From: Eucommia ulmoides
Lineage: Eukaryota; Streptophyta; Magnoliopsida; Garryales; Eucommiaceae
Direction: 5' to 3'
DNA length: 64,000 bases
NCBI GenBank assembly: GCA_016647705.1
Contig: CM028336.1
Coordinates: forward strand, 13,586,880-13,650,879
This document shows positions 1 to 12,128 of this stretch, piece after piece. The notes under the pieces were generated by a model. It did not search any database. It saw only the letters and a program-made list of their open reading frames with translations, and was not told the origin of the DNA. The position numbers were made by a program, and so were the translations under genes. Each line of letters starts with the position of its first letter. Position 1 is the first letter of the stretch.

Positions 1-736
1 ATGTTTATCTGCTTCGGCAGAGTGATGTTAGACGTTTATACTGCGCAGTAATTATCCGCTTCGGCAGAATGATGGGTGTTCGTAGGAAGGCATATCCTAC
101 GGATGGTATGGTACCGTTGCAAACTCCCGATCGTGAGGTTAAAACGATCACTAGGGCTGGCCAGTGTGTGTGTGTTTATAGATGATATTTTGAGATGTGG
201 TGTTTTACTTATATCGAGTAATTTATTATTTACTTTGGTGATTGATATGATTTTATATTAGATGGATTTGGATGAAAATTATACTTATGGGTTTATTTCC
301 ACTGCTTATATTATGGAAAATTTTATTAGTTACGCGTTGTTTACGTACCTACGCTTGATCCATTTAGATATTGTAGGGTGATTTATTACTACAAAATATT
401 TTTACTAAGAAGGCAGTACACTCGTAGGTAAAACAGTTAGGAGTCGGTCGGTCCCCTACTGGCACTAGATAGAGTTATGCGGGTCATACGATGGAGTCAT
501 TTAGAAGGGATTTTGAGGCGAGGTGTCAGCAATGAATCTAAGTGAGATTCATGGGATTCGAATTTTGGTTATTATTATAGTTCGGACATTGTATCCCTAT
601 TAATGGAAATTATGTATATATTGTACTTATCATTTGTTTGTATATTTTTTTGTGGTGGTTGTCTAGTTAGTTAGGTGATATCATGTTGACGTCATGCCGA
701 CCCCAGGGCGACGGGAGTCCGGGGTGGGGTGTGACA
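1..736 (+). mobile_element. Ty3/gypsy LTR, 3' part (fossil)
   Basis: The stretch ends in a GC-rich segment and the terminus GGGGTGTGACA, the usual 3' end of long plant gypsy LTRs of the Tekay/Del kind (family knowledge). The left part lies outside the window, so neither its full length nor a partner LTR can be seen. The small open frames here are not genes. It directly abuts a hAT fragment that starts at about 741. Confidence 0.55.
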
Positions 737-740
737 TATA

Positions 741-954
741 GATATATAAAATGACATCGTTTTATGTCCTGCGGTTCGGCGCGGTTTAAACAGAGGTTCA
801 AGAAATGTAAACCGCTCCCTGAACCGGAGATGCGGTTTTCGGTCCAAAAAAACTGAAACAGGCGATTTTTTTTTGGTTTGGTTTTTTTTTCGATTTTTTT
901 TTTCCGTCGGTTTGGTTCAGTTTTTCGGTTCGTCGGGTTTTTTGAACACCCCTA
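741..954 (-). mobile_element. hAT transposon end fragment
   Basis: On the minus strand this begins TAGGGGTGTTCAAAAAACCC and continues with the same AACCGA-rich subterminal sequence and the same stretch containing AAAACGACGT-like sequence as the left end of the complete hAT at 37611. It is therefore the left end of a related hAT element, cut off where it meets the LTR terminus at 736. No transposase sequence remains. The base order of the terminal region is clearly the same, with scattered substitutions and different lengths of the A/T runs. Confidence 0.75.
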
Positions 955-1276
955 GTTGTGATATTGAACCTTTTATTTTCAATGTAGTATTTTTATTACG
1001 ATTTTAATTAATCATTCCGTCTAATTTTTTTGTTAAAATAAATAAAAATGAAGAAAAAATTGTAAATTTATGTTTATTTATTTTTTCTTTTTTTCTTTTT
1101 CTTTCTGTCTTTTTTTTTTTTTTTTTTTTCTTATTCATGTTCTAGCTTTACCTCATTCCCTGGTACCGTGCCCTGCCCGTCATTGTCGAACCAAAATCAC
1201 CATCACCGCACCACCACCCTCAGGCTTCTCTTTCTCTCATAAGATCTGTAAATCTCTGTGTGTGTGTGGGTGGGGG
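955..1276. other. AT-rich spacer with pyrimidine run
   Basis: This holds an AT-rich segment, a T/C run around 1080-1130 ending in about twenty T residues, and a short (GT)n tract near 1256-1275. No gene is visible. The open frame at 1070-1279 is a translation of the pyrimidine run. Confidence 0.6.
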
Positions 1277-2603
1277 TAGAGATGCGACTGGTTCGGTTTT
1301 GATCCGTTTTCATATAAAACCAAAACTAAAACCACTAGAAATATATCAAATCAAAACCATAGCCAAAACCACCAATTTTTTATAAATGATATTAAAACCA
1401 AACCATTTAAATTTATACAAAATCAAAACCACGAACTATGAAACCATTTACGATTTTTCAATTTTATAAAAAACAAAACCACAAGTGCTTTAGAAGACAT
1501 TGTAACTTATATCAAATAAAAAACAAACTAAAAATCTAAACCAAATCAAAATCAAAACCAAAACTCAAATATTCTAGACCTATTCCAAAATAAACACATA
1601 ACCCAGTTTTTAAGTTTCCAAAACCACGAGTGCTTACTTGATGAGGAAGGTCATGCTCTGCTGAACATGACATCTCTCAAAGTTGCTTAAGAAACAAACT
1701 AATTAAACAAAAAGTGAAGAACACAACAATGAAAATTACAAAAGAGAGCAAAAGAAGAAAAAATAGGGTATAGCTAGATTCATGAACACCCAAATGAGGA
1801 TTCAGCAAAATGTTCAATCCAGCTATATAACTATTAGCAAGAAAATGTATCGGGCCAAAATGGATTTATTTCTAACAAGTAACAACAGAAAATTTTCAAC
1901 TGACAACCATCTAGGCATCAGCTAAAACTCAACATAGCGAGTGCTTATAAGATCCATATGCAAGAAGTAACCACTAACTTGTTATTTGCTTCCACGCAAA
2001 CAGATAAGTTGAACAATGGTAAGGTAAAGATCTGGTGACTGAGGTCCAGATCTGGTCAGTGTGGTTCCAATGCCGAGTCGTCGATGATAGTGGTGGGCTA
2101 GTGGCAGCTGAGTTCTAGCTCTAGTGGTTGGCTGGTTGCGAACCTGCGATGCTGATTAGAGAAAGAGAAGACTCAAAAAAGAGAGAATGAGGGAGGAAAT
2201 TAATGGAGGAATGAGACTTTGAAAGAACAGAGCCGAACGATTGCAACGATTTGTGAAATGAAAATTATGAAACCCTAACACCTTTTACCCATATATATAT
2301 AAGAGGGGCTAAAAGTGTGTGTGTGTGTGTGTGTGTATTTTGGTTAAAATATAAATATATATAAAAATAAGGGTATATATGTAATAAAAATATTTTTAAA
2401 ATATTGGTTTTATGGTTTTACTGTTTGATTCGTGGTTCGGTTTTGCAGTTCAGTTTCACAGTTTCTATTCCAAAACCAAAACCACTTCGGTTGCTAATTT
2501 CAAAATCAAAATAGCAACAAAACCATTTCGTCAATTTTAAAATCGGACTATTTGGTTTGGTTCTTCTCAGTTACCCATCGGTTTGATTTTTGTGGCATCC
2601 CTA
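1277..2603. mobile_element. Non-autonomous hAT-like element
   Basis: The left end reads TAGAGATGCGAC and the inverted right end TAGGGATGCCAC, matching at 10 of 12 positions. The flanking 8-mers GGTGGGGG (1269-1276) and GGTGAGAG (2604-2611) match at 6 of 8, which fits an aged hAT target duplication. Both subterminal regions are rich in AACCA/AAACC motifs, as in other plant hAT elements. The 1.3-kb interior has no transposase-like frame. It includes a (GT)n tract near 2315-2336. It is probably mobilised in trans, which is an inference. Confidence 0.6.
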
Positions 2604-2777
2604 GGTGAGAGTGGAGGCTAGATTTGGGGTAACAATTGTACTGGAGACTAGATATGGGGCAGTGACTATTATGGAGGTAAATCTGGTAGTTACAAACAAT
2701 GTTTTAAAAACTGAACTGGAAAAGTCACCAGGTCATGGGTCATTGGTTCAACCGGTAGGTGAATCGCGATTGAATCG

Positions 2778-2825
<48 letters not shown>
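2604..2825. repeat. Fragment of a dispersed repeat plus (AT)n
   Basis: Positions 2698-2790 show a GTTTTAAAAACTGAACTGG-like start followed by GGTTCAACCGGT, the form of a dispersed repeat common in plant genomes (recognised from memory, family not certain). An (AT)n microsatellite of about 42 bp (2784-2825) leads into the next element. Confidence 0.4.
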
Positions 2826-2830
<5 letters not shown>

Positions 2831-3330
2831 GTGGTCATAGGCCAGGATTTAACTAGGATATTACAAAAAAAATATTAGGCCCTAGCTCGGCCCATCTTAG
2901 CCCTATGGTCGGGCCCTACTTTCATGTCTAAGCCCAGCCATACCAAAAAAAAATCAAGCTCAAGCCCAGCCCTAGGGCAGGCCCAATCCTATATTTTTTT
3001 TTAATTTAAAAAATAAATACCTAAACATAAACAAAAACACTATAACATAAATACTAAAATATAAACAATAAATACTAAATACATAAACATAATCATAAAA
3101 ATAATAGTGTGTTGGGTTTGTTTGATGTGTGTGTGTGTGTATTAACTTATAGTCCTTGGGCCGGATGGAGCCTGTCCTAAAAAAAATATGGCCTTGCTCA
3201 AGCCTGGCCCTAAATTTGATCAAGCCTGAAAATCAAAACTCAATGCTTGCTCATGGGCTTAAAACTAAAGTCCAAGCCCTAAAAGAATAGGGTCATGTTG
3301 GGCAGGCCCCTGGGCCCATGACCACTCCTA
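2826..3330. mobile_element. hAT-like MITE, 505 bp
   Basis: The left end TAGGGGTGGTCATAGGCC and the inverted right end TAGGAGTGGTCATGGGCC match at 16 of 18 positions. The terminal regions are full of GGGCC/AAGCCC motifs and the core is AT-rich with a (GT)n tract. There is no coding capacity. The right flank ATATTATA also occurs near 2780 on the left, just before the AT tract. That would fit an 8-bp target duplication whose left copy has since expanded into the microsatellite; this last point is inference. Confidence 0.6.
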
Positions 3331-4060
3331 ATATTATATTAAAATAAAGAAAAAATGGTAAAAATCGACAGATTCCCCGTTTGCCAAGAACTAGAGAATC
3401 TTTCTCCGTTCTTCTCTCTTTACTCTTGTTTCTCCTTTTGATTTATCGCATTACATCTATGTTCTATTACTTTTGTATTCGTCTTTATTTTCGAGCTAAA
3501 ATCCCTCAAAATCCGACCAGTTTCTAGCCAAAAAATGTCGCCGGAGAGTCGATAAAATTGGTATATTCGTCTTCTTTTAGAAAGCTCTCTTCTTCTATGA
3601 ATGAAGAAAACCCACATTTAATTTCAAAAACCCATTTGTCTCTTCTCCATAAATCACATAGTTTGATGTTTAACACAAATGTTTCTTCTACTAAAACGTC
3701 ATCGGAATGGAAAGACAAAGGCATTGGACTACGAGAAGTTAACCGTGTTCATGGAAGGCATGTCCGGGAATCTCCACTTTAGATCTGATTATCAACGATG
3801 ATCTGATCGGGCATGTCTGAGAATCTTCTCTTCAGATCTGATTATTGAAGAGAGAGATAGAGCAGCTGGACCGAGAGATGACTCTGATAAGAGAGAAACA
3901 TGAATGAGATTGAAGCAAATGATTTAGGGTTTACACAGAAGAAATTAAAGCATTCTTCAAAATCTCCTTTTCAATTCAACTTGGCCTGACCTTCTCTCTT
4001 ACTCTTCTTCTGGGGCTCAGCCACCACCTCGATCGTGCTTACTTTTCTCTTACTCTTATC
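3331..4060. other. Unrecognised, imperfect duplication
   Basis: No gene is recognised. The stretch is pyrimidine-rich at first. It carries an imperfect tandem duplication of about 55 bp around 3755-3850, with GCATGTC(C/T)G(G/A)GAATCT repeated and each copy followed by AGATCTGATTAT. Open frames of 65-74 codons exist on both strands but resemble nothing known to me. It could be a captured gene fragment or an old repeat. Confidence 0.3.
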
Positions 4061-5911
4061 TCTCATTTCAACAGAGGTTGGGCTTCTCCTCTAGTGATAT
4101 TGGCGCTACCAGGGTTGAGGTCATTTCTACCGGTATTGAGGCCTTGTTCTCTGGCGCCAACCTCGCCAAGGTCCCTTGAGGGGTTGCCCAGGTAGAAGTG
4201 TATTCCTCCCCCTAACTTCTCCCGCCGGGATAGGAGCCCTGCTGCGAACCCAGCTGTGATCCCTACTGGGAACAACTAGCTCAGCGGCATCCTACTCGGC
4301 CTGCTCCAAGGCTAATCTCTTCATCGCCTCTATTTCCATGATTTAAGATAGAAAATGAAATTAGTCAAAACAAAAATTATGACAAATGAAATGAAATTAC
4401 TGAGCTAAGGTATAAAAACTTATTGTTCTTGGATTTCTTGTTGAGGACCGAGGTAGGGAGAGATGAGTTGCTCCAGAAATAGATGTCATATAGGTTTGAT
4501 GAAATTAGCGTCTTCACGTGATTGAAAGGCATCTTCACCACTCGATCTTTCTCATCAATATCTTTGGGCTAGGCTTTTTTTTTTTTAGGCTGAAAATACG
4601 AAAAGAAAATAAGTCAAAAAGAAATACCGGGAAGAAAAATTGAACTCACGCTAAGACTGGTACTTACCTGCAGTCCCCTAGTGCATCTGGATTAGGTGGT
4701 CCATGTTCGCCAGCGAGCTGAACTCCCACATTTTTCCTCCGAGAAAGAAGAAGTTGGGCTTCTAGTACTTAATGGATTTATTGTAGCCTTGAAGGAATTT
4801 TTACTAGGTTGTGATTTAGCACCAGCCCTTGCCACCGGGTATCGATTTTGTAAGAAAAAGAGATCGGAATAATTCTAAGGATGAGATAATACCCTCAGTT
4901 GTGAATATAATGTGGACTGCCATCACTATCCTCATACTGTTAAGGGTGAGTTGTGACAGACACAGCCCGAGGTCCTAACAGACGGCCCGCACCCAAGGAT
5001 GGATGGTAAATCACAAGTCGGCCAAGAGTTGCTCCACCTATACCTAGATGTACCCCTTCGAAGGAGCACAAGCTCAGTCCCCTTTCTTGGGAACCCTCAG
5101 GTCCACTAAGCTAGGGAACACGTACTTCAAGCGAAATTTGTTCATATCCTTCTCTGTCAGATCTGATTGAAATCGCCAGACTAAAGTTTCAAGAGAAACC
5201 TCGCATATAAGTTGGTCAAGAACCGGACCAATCGACAAGGCTCGACTCAATAGGGATAGAAGAGCAACAACTTCTAGAACGAATGAGCTCGTGGCACCAA
5301 GCTCGTTGGTAGGACCCGTGTCGAGCTCAGTACAGGGGCCCTTAGAAGAACCTGCCTTACTCCTGGATTTTCGACGTCGAGGACTGCTGGTCGTATCTAG
5401 GAACTGGGGGGTCCCACTCCGACTGACTTGCTAGCCCTCTCAAATGACGAGGTCATCCACTCAACCTCTGTTCCAAACGCGTTGAGCTCAATCTGCTTTA
5501 TGGGAGGTCTAATCTAGTCTTTTCAGAGTTAGATGGTTGTACCTCGAAGAATAAGAATAAGGCATGTTTGAAGAAGAAAATAGAATAGTACCGTGCTCAA
5601 AGGTCGGGAGGAGTGCTCACGTTACTCTGGTGCGAAAGAAATAAGTGTTTATCTATAGGCAGGCTGGGAAGTCGAACAATCACATTAATCAAACGGTGGG
5701 CGGTACTTCAATTCTCGTGCTGTTAGGTCACATGTTGTGCGTCAACTCAGATGCCAGCGAGGCTTCTTGCGTAAGCCAGGTAATAATCGGTCGAGCTTAT
5801 TTTTGGTACTGAGCAGTTCTATCCTGAGCTCAAAACTCCGTTTTTCGACAGGTATAGATCAGAATCCTCAGTGTTTCATGTTCCTTTTCCACGTTAAGGC
5901 TTGGGGGCAAC
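4061..5911 (+). mobile_element. Tat-like gypsy element, 3' internal part (fossil)
   Basis: This ends in the polypurine-type tract GCTTGGGGGCAAC just before an LTR start at 5912, so the element reads on the plus strand. Broken protein-like sequence on the minus strand, roughly 4063-5200, recalls the antisense frame carried between pol and the 3' LTR by Tat/Grande-type plant elements (family knowledge; the match is by eye and weak). The element is broken, with many breaks, and the pol region is not in the window. The 70-codon minus frame at 4063-4275 is part of this and not a host gene. Confidence 0.45.
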
Positions 5912-7934
5912 TGGTGTAGGTGAAAATCAACCGATCTTTAGTTGGATACACCTAGGCCTGCCACATAGGCAAGAGTTGGACACATTATCAGACGGTCTGA
6001 TTACCCCAGTCTAGTGTCCTGACAGGTTGGTCGTCTTGAAGGACTTGAACTATCCCCGAGTAGAAATCTCCAACATTGACAACGGATACTACCAATGAGG
6101 GTCATGTCAACATGACTATCTCAGTGTCCGTTCTGGTGCCTGGGCCAACCCACTAATCTTAATAACTTGGCCCATGGGATTCTCTATCAACAATCAAAGG
6201 CCAGGTGGTATTGGAATATTACGTTGCTACTTTCATCACAAGTGTACGGGTCAAGTTTTAGTATAATAGAAAGAGTAGGGGTTGTCGTATCTATAGGGAT
6301 TGGATTAAATCATCACTAAGTACTGCGATTGTCATAACCTAACTTTATCTAAGCGACTCAAATGTAGTTTTTGTTAATAAAATATACTAAACTAAATTAA
6401 TTACTATAATCCTATAATACTAATATGACGTTTAAGAAAATATATTGTCTAGGGATTAACTTCATTCACTTAATCGTATTTGATTCAATCTAGTTTATAT
6501 TAACGACATTCAAATCTATCCGGCAATCTAGGTATCGAAAACTCACCCACTACCTCTTCCGAGTGTAAAGTGAATGAATATGAAACTTCGCGTCAATGTC
6601 AAAGTCCCCCTCTAGCGTCTATATGACACTTGGTCATATGAGTCTCGCCCCAACCTCATGGATTGCACACTTTCTAATATCTTATCGGGTCATTAAATCG
6701 TCGCGTTGTGTTTAAACTCTAGTCCGAATCCGGGGTTACATCTCCCGAGTGTCAAACCCCGTATTTTCAATATATCTTAACAAGCATATAAAAGTGAAAG
6801 AATGGTAAACGCAATTGAATAGGCAAGAACAACTGATAACGAAACAAAGATTAAACAAACAACGTTTTCATACACGAATCGTTTCCTAGACAATTTATGT
6901 TTAGTTTCGCATGGCCATAACCACATATACAACAATATACTAGCTAAATATATACAAATATATTAACCAAAACTAAGAAATAAAGAGAGAAACAATGATA
7001 CTAGCCGTTATTCGAAGAACCAAGGCTAAAATCGCTCTGAGATTGTTTCTTTTTCTTAGATTTGTGATCTTATCTTGATTGATAGGGTTTGGAGATCCCA
7101 AAACCTTCCCAAAAATGTGATCTAAGTGTTGGGGAAAAGGGATGATAAGAAGGGATCCAAAATATCCTAGAAAATATCCCAAAATATCAACAAAATCTGG
7201 TGTCGGACTGCTGCAGCGGTGGGAATCATCGCTGCAGCAGTGAGAATCAATAGGCATTATGCTGGATGACCATTGTAGCACTGAGAAGCACCGTTGTAGT
7301 GGTGGAAGGGCAAAATATTTCTGTTTTATTGATCGCTGCAACGGTGGTTTCACTCAGCAGTGGGCCTACAGTTGTGAACTTGCCTTCTTTGCTCTTTTTC
7401 CAACGTTCTTCCACTAACATTCCATCGATTTACTCGATTATGAACTGTTTTCGTCCCTTTTCGTCTCAAACACCTGATTTATAACAAAACAAATAAAAAC
7501 GTATTAAAACATATTAAAACACTATAATAATACTTGAAAACTACCAAAATCGGTTTGTGAATAAATAGATAAATTCCATCTATCACTAGGCCCATAGCTC
7601 TAATCCCCTCACACGCTCTCCATGTGCCATTTAAGGGCTGGTAACTGAGCTTAAGACCTTAATTTCAAGAATGCTAATCATGTTCTCACCAATAAAAAGA
7701 AGGTGTGGACAAGCCTTTTAGTAGGTTCCAACGCCCGCAAGTCCTTGGTGCAGGTACCAACCTGAAGGTCAGGCCGGACAACACTACCCCAACTTGGTCA
7801 AGCACTGGGTCCAGGAATGCAAAGCCCAAATGACTCAATTCTAGCAAAGATAATTTCCAAATCGCCAGGAACTCTTCACGCGAAAGCTAACCAGACCATA
7901 CTGTTGGTTGATCTAGTGTTTGACACGAACAACA
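5912..7934 (+). mobile_element. Tat-like gypsy 3' LTR (fossil), interrupted
   Basis: This starts TGGTGTAGG directly after the polypurine tract and appears to end in GACACGAACAACA near 7934. A solo LTR of family A (6206-7585) is inserted in it. Without that insert the LTR would be about 640 bp. The right edge adjoins a partial LTR of the family B element. Confidence 0.45.
6206..7585 (-). mobile_element. Solo LTR of family A (fossil)
   Basis: This is a 1380-bp LTR in reverse orientation, closely similar to the LTRs at 8702, 57989 and 62053. On the minus strand it starts TGATAGATGGAATTT and ends in TACCA. It is flanked by CCAGG (6201-6205) and CTAGG (7586-7590), a 5-bp target duplication with one change. 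With no internal region or partner LTR, it is best read as a solo LTR left by LTR-LTR recombination. Palindromes of the CCGCTGCAGCGG type lie at 7210-7342. Confidence 0.85.
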
Positions 7935-8701
7935 TTAAATGAAATTTAATGAATCCATTAATGACATGTACTAATTAGGAGATCTTTAAGAAAAAATTTG
8001 TTAAAAAATATCATCATTAAGAAAATCTCATCATTACCTAGCATAACCTAGTAAATCTTCATAATTCACTAGCCTTAATCAGCATTCAATGGCATATAAT
8101 AATCATTAAATGGTTATTTAATGCAGGTTGACTATGCCTACGCATTAGGGAATGCGCAGGCCTGCCATTGCCTATAAAAGACAGCCTATTTTCTTAAGGG
8201 CCATACATTGAACACACATTTTCTCTCTCTAAACTCGAAAATTTCTCTTGGTTTCCTCACATCCTAAGCTTTTCACCTCTGAAACACATCCAAAATCTTC
8301 CTAAAAACCTCTCAAAGGTGATCATGATATACAAATAGTTTAGGAGACTTTTCAAGAATAACCAAGTAAAGAAGGAGAAAAAGTTGAAGAAGGAGAATAA
8401 TGAAACATCACTTGGGGAAAGACCACTCCCCTAAGTTAGGTAAGTTTCCTTAAACATCTCTTTAGTTTGTTTGTATGTTATCTTTTGGTTGTTTGTACAT
8501 ATTTTCTTTCGGTTATCTTTGTTGTCTTTGTACATATTGTCTATGTTTTTTGTCAAGAACAACAAGAACTCTTGGTATATATAGCATCTTTGGTTTTGTC
8601 AAGAAAAACAAGAAACCAAACACAATAAACCTAAAATAAATCGACTGACTATGGACTACTAACTACTAACAGCTAACTATTTATTTTTTCTACTCTACAC
8701 C
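7935..8701 (+). mobile_element. Family B left LTR, first segment (fossil)
   Basis: This matches the LTRs at 33466 and 54854 starting from their ATTAAATG-rich part, through the TATA box CCTATAAAAG at 8171 and the CT-rich leader that follows. The LTR resumes at 19056 after the inserted A1 element. The beginning of the LTR is absent here; the segment abuts the Tat-like LTR. Confidence 0.7.
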
Positions 8702-9753
8702 TGATAGGTGGAATTTACCTATCTATTTCTAAGACGAATTTGGTAATTTTTGAGTGTTTTATTAACATTTTAAAGTGTTTATGTTTGTTTTTTTGTAAAT
8801 CAGGTGTAGGGATGTAAACAGTTGATAATCAAGCAAATTGGTAGAAAATCGGTGCAAAAAATGATGAATATGATCAAAGAATAAACCAGTAGCTTCACCG
8901 CTGTAGCGGCGAAAGATTAGAAACTTCAGAAACTTTCTGCCTGTCAACCTCTATAGCAGTAGCTCTCACCGCTGCCGCAGTGAAAGGGCAGAATGCCCAC
9001 TGACTTCCCAGCGCTGCAGCAGTCAAGCCCACCGCTGTAGCGGTCAATCAGATAGCTGGATTAGATATTTTTTAGATATTTTTTATCCTTGTCTTATACC
9101 TTTCCTCCTACCCATTGAAGAGAGTGTATTCGATTGTGTTTACTGTTTTATGACTTCCATTATATGCTTATTATGGTATTTTGTTTGGTTTGAGAATACA
9201 GAGTTTGATACTTAGGAGAGGTAACCCCAGATTCGGACTCGAGTTTAAACACAACGTGACGATCTAATCACTCGGGAGAGTATTAGAAAATATGCAATCC
9301 GTGAGGTTGGGGCGAGACTTATGTGATTAGTGTCGTTTAGATGCTAGATGGGGACATCGACATTGACGCGAGGTTGTATATTCATTTACTTTACACTCGG
9401 GAGAGGCAGTGAGTGAGTTTTCGATACTTAGATTGTCGGATAGTTTGAATACCATTAATGTAAACTAGATTGGATCAAACACGTACAAGTAAACGAAGTT
9501 AATCCCTAGGTAATCTATTCTCATGTAGTATACTTAGTATTGTAATTTAATTAGTTATTAATTTAATTTAGTATATACTAAAAACAGAAACTGTAATTTG
9601 AGTCGCCTAGATAAAATTCGGTTATGACAATCGCGGTACTTAGCTACAATATAATCCAATTTCTATGGATACGACAACCCTTCTCATTCACTATTGTATA
9701 AAATTTAACGCGTACACTTGCGATAAAAATAGCGACGTAATATTCCACTACCA
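8702..9753 (+). mobile_element. LTR of A1 (fossil)
   Basis: At 1052 bp it is shorter than the 1378-1387-bp LTRs of A2. Palindromes of the CCGCTGCAGCGG type occur at 8897-9044, for example ACCGCTGTAGCGGT at 9031-9044. Confidence 0.8.
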
Positions 9754-9889
9754 AGTTTTTGGTGCCGTTGCCGGGGATTGACTTTTAGATTGTTGTTGAT
9801 ATTGTGACTAAGTAACTTGATTTTAATTTAGGCATTTATTTTTTTTATAATTTTGTTTTTAGTTTGTTTTGTTTTTCGAGGTACTTGGG

Positions 9890-10893
9890 GATGGCGCATC
9901 AACAAGTCCTCTTAAATTTTTCTTAGTGAGATTCCGAGTCGTTTTATTGTGCTTGGGATCGATATAAGGAGTTACTCATCCGGTTCTGAAACCATCATTT
10001 CCAGAGGGAGTATTAACTATTGAATCTCCTCGATGGGTTACTAGCTGCAACAAAAATTTGGTCAAATGAGGAAATGGTACCACCTCATTTGACCAACTAA
10101 CCGCGGATGAAGCCTATTGGTTGCTGGAAGACATGGCGGAGTTTGATTTTCATAGTTAAAATTATTCAACAAGCTACCAAAGCTTGGGGGGGGTAATTCC
10201 ACCATTTCGATGCCATGGATTGACACCCCTGAACAACATTTAGAGTCTTTCCCCACCTTGGAGGAAATATTCGCTGAATTTATGGCAGAGACTCAGGCTT
10301 TCTAGAGGAAAACGAATGACTGTCTCAACGAGCATAAGGTTTATCTTGACAATATTGAGACGACCTGCATTGAAATTGATGTGATCGCAATATCTCTTCA
10401 GACGCAAATTTGTCAGCTTATCTGCTTTATTCAAGCCGAGTCAGAAACAGTGGCACTGAGAGACATAAATGCCATATGCATTGAAAGCCACCGTAAGGAA
10501 CCGAATACAAATGGGAGGACATTGGGTTTGATTGTTGATGAAGATTCTAATGAGGATGAGACCCAAAAATTGAGCAATGATGAAGAATCACAAGGTAACA
10601 CTTGTGATTATCCACCATTTGAGATCCACATTGTGATTCCGACACCGATCAAATATGAACATTTATATGAGGATCCAATGTGGCTCACTTGTCCTCCACC
10701 ACTTCCAACTTCGTTCATCCATGCCTACCAAGCACAAAATTTGGAAAAGGATCAAGTTGAGAGTACGGGCCAAATAATGCCAAATCTTGCCAATCTTAAG
10801 GGCGTTCTAAATCAAGACCCGTATGTTGTGTTGTATGACACATACAATAGGTGGAAGCCGCTCTTTGACAAGCCCTTATCCATGTCTAGCTGA
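9890..10893 (+). pseudogene. A1 gag-like coding region (fossil)
   Basis: The first part corresponds to the gag segment of A2, with a weak Retrotrans_gag-type match. The second part is open as it stands at 10381-10893 (170 codons). It has an acidic, asparagine/glutamate-rich middle and a C-terminal segment ending in NLKGVLNQDPYVVLYDTYNR. The same segment closes the A2 frame at 60369-60440. Function of the C-terminal segment is unknown. No protease, reverse transcriptase or integrase follows. Broken, with several breaks. Confidence 0.55.
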
Positions 10894-12128
10894 GGACATT
10901 AAATCAAGCGCTTCTTGGAATGCAGCCCAAGTTTTCAAAAAAATTAATCCATCACCACCGACTTCATTCGAAGGCGAGACTGTCTCGCCTCCTAGGTACG
11001 TGTTCTAAACCCCCTTTGTCGTCATGCTTTATTTCTATTGTTGAGTTCGATGTTGGGTCGTTGTGGACACTACTCGTTTTAAGTTTGGGGGTGATATGTA
11101 GTATGCTATTATGTTTTCTTGTTATTAGTTATATAATTTAAGTTAATTTATTATTTAATTGTGTGCATGTTTGTTTAGTTTAGTTTAAGTATATTATGTT
11201 TATAGTTGTTGTAATTGTGTTTTGAGTTGTTGATTTCTTTTGGGCCATTATCCGATGATGAAAATTTTCCCCTAGTTGTATATCGAGGTCAGGTTTAATG
11301 CCCATTCATGTGTGTTCTATGTGCTTAGCATGTCAATTAGGTAAAAGTCATTTTGATCCTAAATTGCACGATCACGTAGATTCATTGTATAGCTATTCAA
11401 ACGATTTGACACCGATTATTCAGTAGCAAGTTCATGATACTTTTAAGGAATCTAGAACTTGATTGGAGGAAACTTGAGGCGAAATCATAGACGAGGTCGT
11501 TCAGGAGACATGATTTAGACATTCATTTTTATTGCTTGAGCCGTTGAAGCCTACCATGTTATATGTTTTATCTCTTGTTAACCTGTCAATTCCCGTTAGC
11601 CGTTTTAATTCTGAACATGTAACAAATATCCTAGCCAAATAATTTTTTTCCAAACCATTATCGCTAAACCTAAGGCACAAATCGAGTGAAATCAAGTTAG
11701 CATTTGTTTATGCTACTTGAAATGAGCGGTTGGGTTTTGGGTGAACTATTGATTGGTTCGGTATTCTAGTACTCACTTGTCATTTTTCTATCATATTCTC
11801 ACACCCGTTTATTTGTAAAAATATAATACATTTGGGGGTATGGTTGTTGGTTTAGAAAACAAAAACCACCATATGTAAATATAATTATATTTTCGTTTCT
11901 TTTGACAAGTGAGTACAATGCTCTTAAATGTTTGTTCAGGGTTGTGTTTCTTAAATGTTTGGGGTTATGAGTGAGATTGAGCACCAAGTGTCGTGCCTCA
12001 GGTATCGTTGAATTATAATGGTTACTTGTTTTCTATTCTTGACATACCCTTGGCCATTTTCCAAAAACCGAACCAAGTCCTATTGATCTTTTTGAGCTTC
12101 CAAGCCTACATTAGTCGAGAATTGAACC
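10894..12128 (+). mobile_element. A1 internal, non-coding part
   Basis: This is sequence downstream of the gag-like region, collinear with 60499-61680 of A2. It begins with GAGGCGAGACTGTCTCGCCTCC at 10971-10992. That 22-base segment is nearly self-complementary (GAGGCGAGA and TCTCGCCTC arms) and is conserved in A2 at 60568-60589. No coding sequence is seen. It ends where element C is inserted. Confidence 0.6.

Noticed and set aside
4063-4275. Minus-strand frame as a host gene
   Set aside because: It lies just before a polypurine tract and LTR and fits the antisense region of a Tat-like element.
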